A DNA stretch of 7,837 bases from Acidobacteriota bacterium (lineage in GTDB: Bacteria > Acidobacteriota > Blastocatellia > Pyrinomonadales > Pyrinomonadaceae): the NCBI GenBank assembly GCA_019247865.1, contig JAFBAJ010000826.1, positions 1-7,837 on the forward strand, in the 5' to 3' direction. This document shows positions 1 through 6,303 of the stretch, piece after piece; the stretch's first letter is position 1; the number at the start of each line of letters is the position of its first letter. The notes under the pieces were generated by a model. That model had not been told where the DNA came from. It saw nothing but the letters and a program-made list of their open reading frames with translations, and ran no database searches. The position numbers and the translations under genes are program-made.

Positions 1-1
1 C

Positions 2-100
2 ATCAGCGCCGCGCGCAGGATCTATTTCCTTCCGGCCCTCAAGGACGGCAAGCGCGTCCCGCAATACATACGCGTTGAGTACAACTTCAACATCTATTGA
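2..100 (+). CDS. TonB C-terminal-domain protein (3' fragment, enters from the left edge)
   Basis: Only the last 32 codons are present, in the frame ending at the TGA at 98-100. They read ISAARRIYFLPAL, then KDGKRVPQYIRVEYNFNIY. This matches the end of the TonB_C fold: an 'AAR-I-F-PA-kdGk-V' strand followed by a final 'V-VEYNFNIY' strand. Proteins with this domain either carry energy from the ExbBD proton channel to outer-membrane receptors, or carry the domain on another secreted or membrane protein. The N-terminal part lies outside the window, so a full energy transducer cannot be told from another TonB_C-bearing protein. The small gene downstream starts 14 nt after this stop and may be co-transcribed. 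The domain call rests on recalled family pattern. Confidence 0.75.
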   Translation: MSAARRIYFLPALKDGKRVPQYIRVEYNFNIY

Positions 101-114
101 TTGAGGGAGACGCG

Positions 115-378
115 ATGACCAGGAGCTTCAAGTACCGCGTGTGCCAGATGCAGATGGCGCGCGTGACCTATGTCAACGGGCAGTGGCAGGGCATGCAGGT
201 GCCAGAGGTGGCGGGCACGGACGCGGTCTTCAACTCGTGCCCGACCGTCTGGGAATACCTCAACGCCGCAGGTCGCGACGGCTGGGAACTCGTCACCGCC
301 GGCGAATACGCCATCAGCCACGGCGCGGAAGTCTCGAACATGGTCAATCTGTTATTCCTGAAGAAAGAGATGTCCTGA
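115..378 (+). CDS. DUF4177-like small protein (87 aa), function unknown
   Basis: An 87-residue protein with no signal peptide or membrane segment, so probably cytoplasmic. The central segment 'VWEYLNAAGRDGWELVTAGE' and the C-terminal hydrophobic strand 'NLLFLKKE' match the DUF4177 pattern, in which an opening beta strand (here FKYRVCQMQM) is followed by 'LN-lG-eGWELV' and a closing strand. The chosen ATG at 115 has a GAGGGAG ribosome-binding site about 5 nt upstream. A TTG at 97 is in frame and overlaps the previous gene's TGA; it would add MIEGDA, but the ATG has the better signal. The 14-nt gap to the TonB-domain gene suggests co-transcription. DUF4177 proteins have no established biochemical role that I can state. 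Confidence 0.7.
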   Translation: MTRSFKYRVCQMQMARVTYVNGQWQGMQVPEVAGTDAVFNSCPTVWEYLNAAGRDGWELVTAGEYAISHGAEVSNMVNLLFLKKEMS

Positions 379-410
379 CGCAGTCGCTGCTGCGCAGCCC
401 TCAGCCCAGG

Positions 411-443
411 CTCCGCGCTTCATGCTGAAAAGCGAGCACGGAG
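411..443. terminator. Hairpin between convergent genes, possible weak bidirectional terminator
   Basis: CTCCGCGCTT (411-420) can pair with AAGCG (430-434) and CGGAG (439-443) around a short loop, with AGCA bulged on the right side. It lies in the 82-bp gap between two converging stop codons (378 and 461), where a terminator would be expected. Neither strand has a clear U-tract after the stem, so intrinsic termination is uncertain. Confidence 0.3.
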
Positions 444-460
444 GGCCGGTGGCCTGCACC

Positions 461-1438
461 TTAATGGACTTGCAGGCTCTGTGCCGGAGCTTCATCAGAG
501 CTTGTGCCGAACTGTAGACCGGTGAAGCCCAGCGTGCTGCGGTTGACGTAAAAGGTGGAGTTGGAGCCGCCGATACGACGCACCGCCTGATCTGTCTTCC
601 CATCGCCATCGTAGTCGCCGGGGACAGGCTTATCTGAGTTGAGGCCGAAGACCAAGCCGTGGAAACTGCCGTCAGAGGTCTGAATCCAGTACCAGGTGGC
701 GTTGCTGGCGCGTCGCACCGCATAGTCGGTCTTGCCGTCACCGTCAAAATCCGCCGGTAAAATGTTATCGTTGTTGAAATCGCCGAAGGTTAGTCCCTGC
801 ACGGCTCCATCCGTGCTGCGAAGCACGTAGAAGGTGTTCGCCGGTGTGCCGTCACTTCTGCGATAAACGGCCACATCAGCTTTGCCGTCTCCGTCGAAGT
901 CGCCGCGGATGCTGGTATCTGTGCTGCCATTGCCGAAGGCCACGCTGGTGAAGCCGGCGGTCGAGCGCAGGATGTACCAGGTCTGTGTGCTCCCAGCATT
1001 GCGCGACACAGCCGGGTCACACTTACCGTCGCCATCGAAGTCCTGCGAGATGAGCGGGTCATCTCCGGCTTGACCGAACGGGACGACTCTGAGCGCGCCC
1101 GACAGGCTTTGCAGGATATAAAAAGTTCCTGCACGCCAGACCGCGATGTCCCATTTGCCGTCACCGTCATAATCTCCGGGCACGTATTCATCGCCCGCTG
1201 TTCCCCAGGCTTGCCCCCTGAAACCGGCGGTGCTCTGTTGCAGATACCAGTTGAGGGCGCCGTTGGTCAGACGCACGACGGCGTAATCGGTCTTATTGTC
1301 GCCATCGAAATCGAGCACGGCCTTCTGCGGCAAAGCCTGTGTGGCGCTCGCCGTCGCCAGTGCGGTCAAGAGGGCGAGGGCGCCGAACATCAATCTGGTC
1401 AAGATGCTCTGTTGAGTTGAGCTGGAAATGGTCTTCAT
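461..1438 (-). CDS. Secreted FG-GAP/VCBS-type repeat protein with six Asp-rich calcium-binding-like loops (325 aa)
   Basis: Residues 1-35 form a Sec signal peptide: a basic and polar start, the hydrophobic core LMFGALALLTALATA, and a plausible signal-peptidase I site near TQA-35. The rest is six repeats of 44-50 residues. Each carries a DxDGDxKxD loop: residues 43-51, 89-97, 133-141, 180-188, 230-238 and 275-283. The loop is followed by a 'A-V-R' strand, a 'W/FY-L-ST-G' strand and a '-FG' turn. This is the FG-GAP/VCBS propeller-blade pattern; the loops resemble calcium sites, and proteins of this kind are usually secreted and structural, adhesive or ligand-binding. The ATG at 1438 has AGGAG 6 nt upstream (rc of 1444-1450). 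An in-frame upstream start at 1528 would bury the signal peptide behind 30 residues and is rejected. The only cysteine after the signal region is C140, inside loop 3. No enzyme domain is visible, so the ligand is unknown. Confidence 0.88.
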   Translation of the reverse strand: MKTISSSTQQSILTRLMFGALALLTALATASATQALPQKAVLDFDGDNKTDYAVVRLTNGALNWYLQQSTAGFRGQAWGTAGDEYVPGDYDGDGKWDIAVWRAGTFYILQSLSGALRVVPFGQAGDDPLISQDFDGDGKCDPAVSRNAGSTQTWYILRSTAGFTSVAFGNGSTDTSIRGDFDGDGKADVAVYRRSDGTPANTFYVLRSTDGAVQGLTFGDFNNDNILPADFDGDGKTDYAVRRASNATWYWIQTSDGSFHGLVFGLNSDKPVPGDYDGDGKTDQAVRRIGGSNSTFYVNRSTLGFTGLQFGTSSDEAPAQSLQVH

Positions 1439-1529
1439 CGGTTCTCCTTCTGATCGTTGGTTGACTTTCTCCGTGTGGTCACGCGAACCGAGGTGAAGAT
1501 AGCGAAGTTCAGCAGATGTGGTCGCCACC

Positions 1530-1559
1530 TAAATAGGTAGTAATCTTTAATTGTGGCAA
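1530..1559 (-). promoter_or_regulatory. Candidate promoter for the FG-GAP protein gene
   Basis: On the minus strand a TTGCCA hexamer (rc of 1554-1559) is followed after 18 nt by TATTTA (rc of 1530-1535). This would leave a leader of roughly 85 nt before the ATG at 1438. It lies in the AT-rich centre of the 174-bp divergent intergenic region (1439-1612). On the plus strand the same region has TTGTGG (1551-1556) and a TAAGATAAAAT stretch (1572-1582) that could serve the dpp pair, but their spacing is poor. This is a consensus match read by eye only. Confidence 0.3.
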
Positions 1560-1612
1560 GATGAGAGGGCGTAAGATAAAATCTGTTGACGCGCTGGAAT
1601 CCGAGTTCTGTT

Positions 1613-2659
1613 ATGACCCACTTGCTTGAAGTCAGAGATTTAAGAACGCAGTTCCCGACGCGTGCGGGTTTGGTGCGGGCGGTGGACGGCGTCAGTTTTT
1701 ATGTCGAGAAGGGCGAGCTGCTGGGGCTGGTCGGCGAGTCCGGCTGCGGGAAATCGATCACGGCGCTCTCGGTGATGCGGCTCATCACTCCGCCGGGGAA
1801 AATCGTCGGAGGCGAGATCATCTTCGACGGCGAGAACCTGCTCTCGGCTTCGGACGAGCGGATGCGCGAGATTCGCGGCGACGACATCGCGATGATCTTT
1901 CAGGACCCGATGACCTCGCTCAATCCCGTCTACACCGTCGGCGAACAGATCGCCGAAGCCCTCCGGCTGCATCGCAAGCTTTCGCGTCAGGCAGCGCGCC
2001 TCGCCGCGATCGAGGCGATGAAGGAGGTCGCCATTCCGGACCCGGCGCGGCGGGCTGACGATTATCCGCACCAGTTGTCCGGCGGAATGCGACAGCGCGT
2101 GATGATCGCGATGGCGCTGGCGTGCGACCCTAAGCTCCTGATCGCGGACGAGCCGACGACGGCGCTCGATGTGACGATACAGGCGCAGATCTTGGAGCTG
2201 CTGAACGAGCTGCGGCGGACGCGCGAGCTGGGCGTGCTGTTGATCACGCACGACCTCGGAGTGGTGGCGGAGGTCGCAGACCGCGTCGCGGTGATGTACA
2301 CCGGGCGCATCGTCGAAGAGTCTCCGGTCGCGGAGCTTTTCGCGCGCCCTAAGCACCCGTACACGGAAGGACTCCTGCGCTCCGTCCCTAAGCTGATGAC
2401 CGCCGCGAGCGCAGGCAAGGCCGCGCGTTTGGAGACCATCGAAGGCATCGTGCCGAGCCCGACCGCTTTGCCGGACGGCTGCCACTTTGCGCCGCGCTGC
2501 ACGCACAGGATGCCGCGCTGCACAAGCGGAGAGATTCCGCTCTATGAATTGGAGGGCGGCGTCAGCGTGCGCTGCGTCCTCTATGACCTCGCGGCGGCGG
2601 TCGCGGCAGACCATCAGATAGCCACAGAGACACAGAGACACGGAGAAGAGCAGAAATAA
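1613..2659 (+). CDS. dppD: Di/oligopeptide ABC transporter ATP-binding protein, DppD/OppD type (348 aa)
   Basis: One of two nucleotide-binding subunits that would power peptide uptake through a DppBC- or OppBC-type inner-membrane channel. Motifs in order: Walker A GESGCGKS (41-48), Q-loop Q97 in [11 protein letters not shown], signature LSGGMRQR (155-162), Walker B LLIADE with catalytic E180, D-loop ALD (184-186) and H-loop H213 in ITHD. An oligo/dipeptide C-terminal domain follows from about residue 232, starting near RIVE and passing through HPYTEGLL. It carries four cysteines (C290, C296, C303, C321), the arrangement linked in this family to an iron-sulfur cluster. The ATG at 1613 gives the usual 'LLEVRDL' start but has only a weak ribosome-binding site; a TTG at 1586 would add nine residues. 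The last 12 residues (from A337) are encoded by the left arm of an intergenic inverted repeat, so they are not part of the family domain. No permease or binding-protein gene is present in the window, so peptide specificity is inferred from the family. Confidence 0.9.
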   Translation: MTHLLEVRDLRTQFPTRAGLVRAVDGVSFYVEKGELLGLVGESGCGKSITALSVMRLITPPGKIVGGEIIFDGENLLSASDERMREIRGDDIAMIFQDPMTSLNPVYTVGEQIAEALRLHRKLSRQAARLAAIEAMKEVAIPDPARRADDYPHQLSGGMRQRVMIAMALACDPKLLIADEPTTALDVTIQAQILELLNELRRTRELGVLLITHDLGVVAEVADRVAVMYTGRIVEESPVAELFARPKHPYTEGLLRSVPKLMTAASAGKAARLETIEGIVPSPTALPDGCHFAPRCTHRMPRCTSGEIPLYELEGGVSVRCVLYDLAAAVAADHQIATETQRHGEEQK

Positions 2660-2693
2660 ATTTAATTTCTCTGTGCCTCTGTGTCTCTGTGGC
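2621..2693. repeat. Word-like inverted repeat A (CACAGAG type) at the dppD/dppF junction
   Basis: The left arm (2621-2645) and the right arm (2669-2693) are reverse complements at 23 of 25 positions. Both are made of reiterated ACAGAG/CAGAGAC words. The 23-nt interior is AT-rich, including AAATAAATTTAATTT. The left arm is in frame with dppD and ends its coding region. The right arm stops 10 nt before the dppF ATG and is followed by AAAACTTTTT. In the shared mRNA this would form a strong hairpin directly over the dppF initiation region. Confidence 0.9.
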
Positions 2694-2703
2694 AAAACTT
2701 TTT

Positions 2704-3693
2704 ATGAGTCAAGAATCAGCAGAACTGGTGCGCGTGCATGCTCTCATCAAGCACTTCCCGGTCGAGGGCAGTGATGATGTCGTGCGCGCTGTGGACGGCG
2801 TGACCTTTGAAATCCTGCGGGGCGAGACGCTGGGTTTGGTGGGCGAATCGGGTTGCGGGAAATCGACTGTCGGGCGCTGCCTGCTGCGCCTGATCGAGCC
2901 GACCGACGGCGAAGTGCTGTTTGAAGGGCGCGACGTGCTGCGCCTGGGGCGCGGGGCTTTGCGTGAGCTGCGCCGCGAGATGCAGATCATTTTTCAGGAT
3001 CCGTATGCGAGCCTCAACCCGCGCCTGACGGTGCTCCAGATCGTCTCGGAGCCGCTCAAGATTCACGGGCTCGGCGACAAAGGTGAGCGCCGGGAGCGCG
3101 TCGCGGAGCTTCTGCGCAGGGTCGGCCTCGACCCGGACTACATGAAACGCTACCCGCACGAATTCTCCGGCGGGCAGCGCCAGCGCATCGGCATCGCGCG
3201 TGCGCTGGCGCTCAATCCCAAGCTCATCGTCGCGGACGAGCCGGTCTCGGCGCTCGACGTTTCGGTGCAGGCGCAGGTCGTCAATCTCCTGCAGGATTTG
3301 CAGGAGGAGTTCGGCTTAACTTATCTCTTTATCTCGCACGGCCTGGCGGTGGTCGAGCACATCTCGACGCGCGTCGCGGTGATGTATCTCGGGCGCATCG
3401 TCGAGGTGGCGAGCGCCGGGGAGCTCTACGCGCAGCCGCTGCATCCGTACACGCAGGCGCTGCTCTCTGCGATTCCGATTCCCGACCCGCAGCGCAAGCG
3501 CGAGCGCATTATCCTGACCGGAGACGTGCCGACGCCGATCAACCCGCCTTCCGGGTGCCGCTTTCGCACGCGCTGCCCGGCGGCAATCGAAGAGTGCGCG
3601 CGTATCGACCCGGAGCTGAGAGAGCTGACGCCCGGCCACACAGTCGCCTGCATACGTGTCCCTGGCTGGGCTGAAGCGCCGCCCGCAGGCTGA
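2704..3693 (+). CDS. dppF: Di/oligopeptide ABC transporter ATP-binding protein, DppF/OppF type (329 aa)
   Basis: The partner ATPase of the DppD-like protein, expected to form a heterodimer with it on the cytoplasmic face of a peptide permease. Motifs: Walker A GESGCGKS (47-54), Q-loop Q98 in [12 protein letters not shown], signature FSGGQRQR (154-161), Walker B LIVADE with catalytic E179, D-loop ALD (183-185), and H-loop histidine H212. The C-terminal oligopeptide domain includes HPYTQALL (247-254) and four cysteines (C285, C291, C298, C316). The usual acidic residue after the H-loop histidine is glycine here (SHGLAVV instead of SHDLAVV); the histidine itself is intact. The ATG at 2704 has no Shine-Dalgarno sequence because inverted repeat A ends 10 nt before it. 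A GTG at 2689 inside that repeat is in frame but would begin the protein with repeat-derived residues. It follows dppD by 44 nt and is probably co-transcribed. Confidence 0.9.
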   Translation: MSQESAELVRVHALIKHFPVEGSDDVVRAVDGVTFEILRGETLGLVGESGCGKSTVGRCLLRLIEPTDGEVLFEGRDVLRLGRGALRELRREMQIIFQDPYASLNPRLTVLQIVSEPLKIHGLGDKGERRERVAELLRRVGLDPDYMKRYPHEFSGGQRQRIGIARALALNPKLIVADEPVSALDVSVQAQVVNLLQDLQEEFGLTYLFISHGLAVVEHISTRVAVMYLGRIVEVASAGELYAQPLHPYTQALLSAIPIPDPQRKRERIILTGDVPTPINPPSGCRFRTRCPAAIEECARIDPELRELTPGHTVACIRVPGWAEAPPAG

Positions 3694-3817
3694 AGCGCGG
3701 GGCCGCGTGTTATTTGAAACTCAGCCCGAGAGGTCGGCGTATAAGGAAACATTCAGCAGTCCGAGATGGGGCTTAAAGAGCCTCTACGGAATTCATGACA
3801 TAAACCCTATTTCACAG

Positions 3818-3876
3818 TAAGCGCCGGCGGTGGCTCGATCAAGCCTCAGGCCGTGTGTGCCCGTGCCGGGCGCTTA
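3818..3876 (+). promoter_or_regulatory. Stem-loop in the leader of the YIP1-family gene
   Basis: TAAGCGCCGGC (3818-3828) pairs with GCCGGGCGCTTA (3865-3876) with one bulged base, enclosing a 36-nt GC-rich loop. It lies in the 206-bp gap between dppF and the YIP1-family gene and ends 9 nt before the AAAGGA ribosome-binding site. It may be a structured 5' leader or a terminator remnant; no riboswitch class is recognisable. The rest of the gap (3694-3817) shows only an 11-bp direct repeat (GGCTGAAGCGC at 3669-3679 and 3688-3698) and no convincing promoter. Confidence 0.35.
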
Positions 3877-3899
3877 TTGTCACAGAAAGGACTCCCCAA

Positions 3900-4823
3900 A
3901 TGCGTCGCATAGTTGGTGTGATTATCGCCGTCCTGGGTGTGCTGGCAATCGTCGCGGGCATCGTCCTGCATGGCGGCAGAGCGGTTATCGGGAGCGGAGC
4001 TTTTGCGCTGCTGGTGGGCGCGATTGTCTTCGGCCTGAGCTTTATCAAAGGGCCGGAGGTGGGGCCGGATGCGCCTCCGCCGCTCTCGCCCGCCGAAAGA
4101 ATCCTCGGCGTCTTTTACGAGCCCGGGCGCGTCTTTCAAAACCTGCGCTATCATCCGCGCTGGCTCGCGGCCTTTCTCGTGATCGTGCTCTGCAGCGTCA
4201 TCTATCAGGTGGCCTTCACGCAGCGCATGACGCCGGAAAAGATTGCGACCGTGACGGCCGACAAGGTCATCGAAGGCGGCTGGATTCCGCCCGAGCGGCA
4301 GGATCAATTCCGGCAGCAATCGATAGATGATGCCAAGTCGCCGGTCGGCCGCGTGGCGGCGTCGCTCAATGCGGTGGGCGGCATCTTTATCTTCATGATT
4401 ATCATGGCCGGGCTCTTTTTCCTGCTGGTCATGGTCTTTGGCGGTCGGCTCGGCTTCATGCAGGCGCTCGCGGTTGCCACTTATTCGGCGCTGCCGCCGC
4501 TGGTCATCACCAACCTGCTCGGCCTCGTGCTGCTCTACATCAAGTCGCCCGACGACATCGACCCGATCAAAGGTCAACGCGGACTGGTGCGCGCAGACCT
4601 CGGCATCCTGTTCTCGCCGGCAGCGCATCCGATCCTGTATACGCTCGCGGGCTCCATCGGCATTATCTCGATCTACGGTCTCTGGCTGATGGCGACCGGC
4701 CTCAACAACACAGGCGAAAAGGTCTCCAGGAGCACGGCCTGGACGGTCGCGCTGCTGCTCTGGGGGCTCGGCGTGCTCCTCTCGGTCGGAGCCGCACTGC
4801 TCTTCCCAAGCTTCGTTTCATAA
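3900..4823 (+). CDS. YIP1-family polytopic membrane protein (307 aa)
   Basis: Hydrophobic segments lie near residues 4-24, 27-49, 87-107, 157-181, 193-214, 245-267 and 279-302, so about seven membrane spans. The segment LSPAERILGVFYEPGR followed by 'F-NLR-HPRWLAAFL' (about 62-93) is the entry to the bacterial YIP1 domain, and the later 'YSALPPLVITNLLGLVLLYI' helix also fits. Bacterial YIP1 proteins have no settled function. The first two spans come before the usual YIP1 start and look like an added N-terminal helical hairpin. The ATG at 3900 has AAAGGA 8 nt upstream; a start at 3855 would add 15 residues with no signal and is rejected. The gene converges on the permease run, separated by inverted repeat B. 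A small soluble loop rich in charged residues (about 108-150) lies between spans 3 and 4. Confidence 0.75.
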   Translation: MRRIVGVIIAVLGVLAIVAGIVLHGGRAVIGSGAFALLVGAIVFGLSFIKGPEVGPDAPPPLSPAERILGVFYEPGRVFQNLRYHPRWLAAFLVIVLCSVIYQVAFTQRMTPEKIATVTADKVIEGGWIPPERQDQFRQQSIDDAKSPVGRVAASLNAVGGIFIFMIIMAGLFFLLVMVFGGRLGFMQALAVATYSALPPLVITNLLGLVLLYIKSPDDIDPIKGQRGLVRADLGILFSPAAHPILYTLAGSIGIISIYGLWLMATGLNNTGEKVSRSTAWTVALLLWGLGVLLSVGAALLFPSFVS

Positions 4824-4841
4824 AAACAGAAGACAGAAAGG

Positions 4842-4926
4842 CATTAGCCACAGAGCACACAGAGAGAGCACAGAGGATTTAAATGAATTATTTCCTCTGT
4901 GCTCTCTGTGTGCTCTGTGGCTAATG
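4842..4926. repeat. Word-like inverted repeat B (CACAGAG type) between convergent genes, probable terminator for the YIP1-family gene
   Basis: The left arm (4842-4877) and the right arm (4893-4926) are reverse complements apart from one extra AG in the left arm. They run from CATTAGCC to CAGAGGA, with a loop of about 15 nt containing TTTAAATGAATTATT. On the plus strand the stem is followed at once by TTTTATT (4927-4933), so it has the form of an intrinsic terminator for the YIP1-family gene. On the minus strand it begins 2 nt after the permease TAA. Its words match repeat A, with which it shares GCCACAGAG at the outer end. Confidence 0.9.
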
Positions 4927-4928
4927 TT

Positions 4929-6179
4929 TTATTCGTACCTAAGCGATTCGATGGGGTCTAAGCGCGCGGCTTTCCACGCGGGCCAGAGGCCGAAGATGAG
5001 GCCGATGCCGACGCTTGCGACGAAGCCTCCGACCGGAGCCCAGATCGGAACGTAAGAGGGCACGAAGAGCCGTATCAGCAGCGTCGTCAGCCAGCCGATG
5101 CCGAGCCCGATCAGTCCTCCCGCGCCCGTCAACGTCATCGCCTCGATCAGGAACTGCCACAGAATATCGCGCCGCCTCGCGCCGATAGCCTTGCGCACGC
5201 CGATCTCGCGCGTGCGTTCGGTGACGGAGACCAGCATGATGTTCATCACGCCGATGCCTCCGACCATCAGTCCGACCGAAGAGATGACGACCATCGCGAT
5301 GGCGACGCCCGCCGTGATCGCACGGAACTGTTCGAGGATGGATTCCGAGGTCGCCATCCCGAAGTTGTCCGGCTGGCCGAAAGGCACCTGGCGACGCACA
5401 CGCAGGAGGTCTGTGATCTGGTCTTTGGCCTCATCCATTCGGCCGGGCCGCGCCACCGCCATAATAAAGATGTCGTCGGCGTTCGGCTTCAACTTACGCG
5501 CCACATCAAAGGGCAGGTAGATGCCGTTGTTCTCGTTGCTGTCGCCGCCGAGGAACGACTCGCGCTTTTCCAGCACCCCGACCACGCGAAACTCGCGCCC
5601 GGCGATCTCAATCGTCTTGTCCACCGGCGAGCCGAAGGGGAAGAAGTCGTCCGCGACCTGCGAGCCGATGACGCAGACCTCTATGTTATTGTCGTTCTCG
5701 AACTGCGAGAAGAAGCGCCCCTCTGCGACGACCTCCGTGCCCGCGCGCTCGTATTCCGGGAGCGTCCCCTGCAACTGCACGTTGGCAGAGGTCTTGCCGC
5801 CGCCCGTCACCATAATCTTCTGGCCGAAGAAGTCGCTCGTGATGTCCAGGAAGGGAACCGCGACCTCAACCTCCGGGAGCTTCGAGACGGCGATTGCGTC
5901 GTCGTAGGTCAGCTCTTTGCGCATCCGCTCTTCGCGCGAGAGGCGGCCGATGTGGATGCCCGGATTGAACTTGGCGATGAAGATCGAGCGCGTGCCGAAC
6001 GATTCGACCTCCTTTCTGACAGCCGTATCGATCCCGCTGATGATCGAAGCGATAGCCATCACCGTCCACACGCCGATGACCACGCCGATGACCGTCAGGA
6101 ACGAGCGCAGCTTGTTCGAGCGCAGAGTGTTCAGCGCCATCTTCAGATTTTCAAAAATATCACTGCGCAGGATTTTCAT
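4929..6179 (-). CDS. FtsX/MacB-type ABC transporter permease, copy 1 (416 aa, last in the run)
   Basis: Inner-membrane permease of the MacB/LolCE superfamily (ABC type VII, 'mechanotransmission'), lacking a fused ATPase. The N-terminal 'LRSNKLRSFLTVIGVVIGV' leads into span 1 (about 27-49). A periplasmic MacB_PCD-like domain follows (about 50-285), including 'GREFRVVGVLEKRESFLGG'. The C-terminal FtsX core has spans near 289-317, 344-371 and 381-402. The conserved cytoplasmic motif VTERTREIGVRKAIGARRRD is at 319-338, and the end [15 protein letters not shown] is typical. The length is normal for a stand-alone permease. The ATG at 6179 has GGAG 5 nt upstream (rc of 6185-6188). It is probably transcribed after copy 2, across a 124-nt gap that holds inverted repeat D. 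Substrate unknown: family members export drugs, peptides or lipoproteins. No cognate ATPase or HlyD-type adaptor lies in the window. Confidence 0.93.
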   Translation of the reverse strand: MKILRSDIFENLKMALNTLRSNKLRSFLTVIGVVIGVWTVMAIASIISGIDTAVRKEVESFGTRSIFIAKFNPGIHIGRLSREERMRKELTYDDAIAVSKLPEVEVAVPFLDITSDFFGQKIMVTGGGKTSANVQLQGTLPEYERAGTEVVAEGRFFSQFENDNNIEVCVIGSQVADDFFPFGSPVDKTIEIAGREFRVVGVLEKRESFLGGDSNENNGIYLPFDVARKLKPNADDIFIMAVARPGRMDEAKDQITDLLRVRRQVPFGQPDNFGMATSESILEQFRAITAGVAIAMVVISSVGLMVGGIGVMNIMLVSVTERTREIGVRKAIGARRRDILWQFLIEAMTLTGAGGLIGLGIGWLTTLLIRLFVPSYVPIWAPVGGFVASVGIGLIFGLWPAWKAARLDPIESLRYE

Positions 6180-6193
6180 AAAAACTCCGTTTC

Positions 6194-6297
6194 GGTCTTG
6201 GGCCTTTGGCCTTTGGTCTTTGTCCGCTCATCAACCCTGAATACTAAAGCTCAAGCTGATTAGGACATCAAAGACCTAAGACCCAAGTCCTAAGACC
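6194..6297. repeat. Imperfect word-like inverted repeat D (CCTTTGG/GGTCTTTG type) between permease copies 1 and 2
   Basis: The left arm (6194-6225, GGTCTTGGGCCTTTGG and so on) pairs with the right arm (6263-6297). Twenty-four of the first 29 aligned positions match, plus a TCC end after a 3-nt bulge. The outer GGTCTT and inner GGTCTTTG blocks are perfect. The 37-nt loop is not repetitive. The right arm is followed by ATCTTTTTAA, whose complement contains the TAA stop of copy 2. The left arm begins 5 nt beyond the ribosome-binding site of copy 1. It is the most degenerate of the four, as expected of an older copy. Confidence 0.75.
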
Positions 6298-6303
6298 ATC
6301 TTT

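Noticed and set aside
2621..2693. CRISPR-like repeats in the CACAGAG arms
   Set aside because: The units are 5-8 nt words in inverted orientation with no spacers of constant length and no cas genes.
1640..2695. 351-aa minus-strand open frame antisense to dppD
   Set aside because: It runs opposite the clear dppD coding frame, is rich in Arg/His low-complexity sequence, and its first residues come from repeat A. It is a high-GC shadow frame.
3764..3783. Possible terminator for dppF (GGGGCT / AGCCTC stem)
   Set aside because: A six-pair stem with a wobble pair and no following T-run; too weak to call.
3830..4330. 166-aa plus-strand frame overlapping the start of the YIP1-family gene
   Set aside because: Out-of-frame Arg/Ala-rich translation; the overlapping frame has the ribosome-binding site, membrane spans and family motif.
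3846..4628. 260-aa minus-strand open frame antisense to the YIP1-family gene
   Set aside because: Highly charged, His/Arg/Asp-rich translation with no recognisable domain, opposite a convincing seven-span membrane protein with a good ribosome-binding site.
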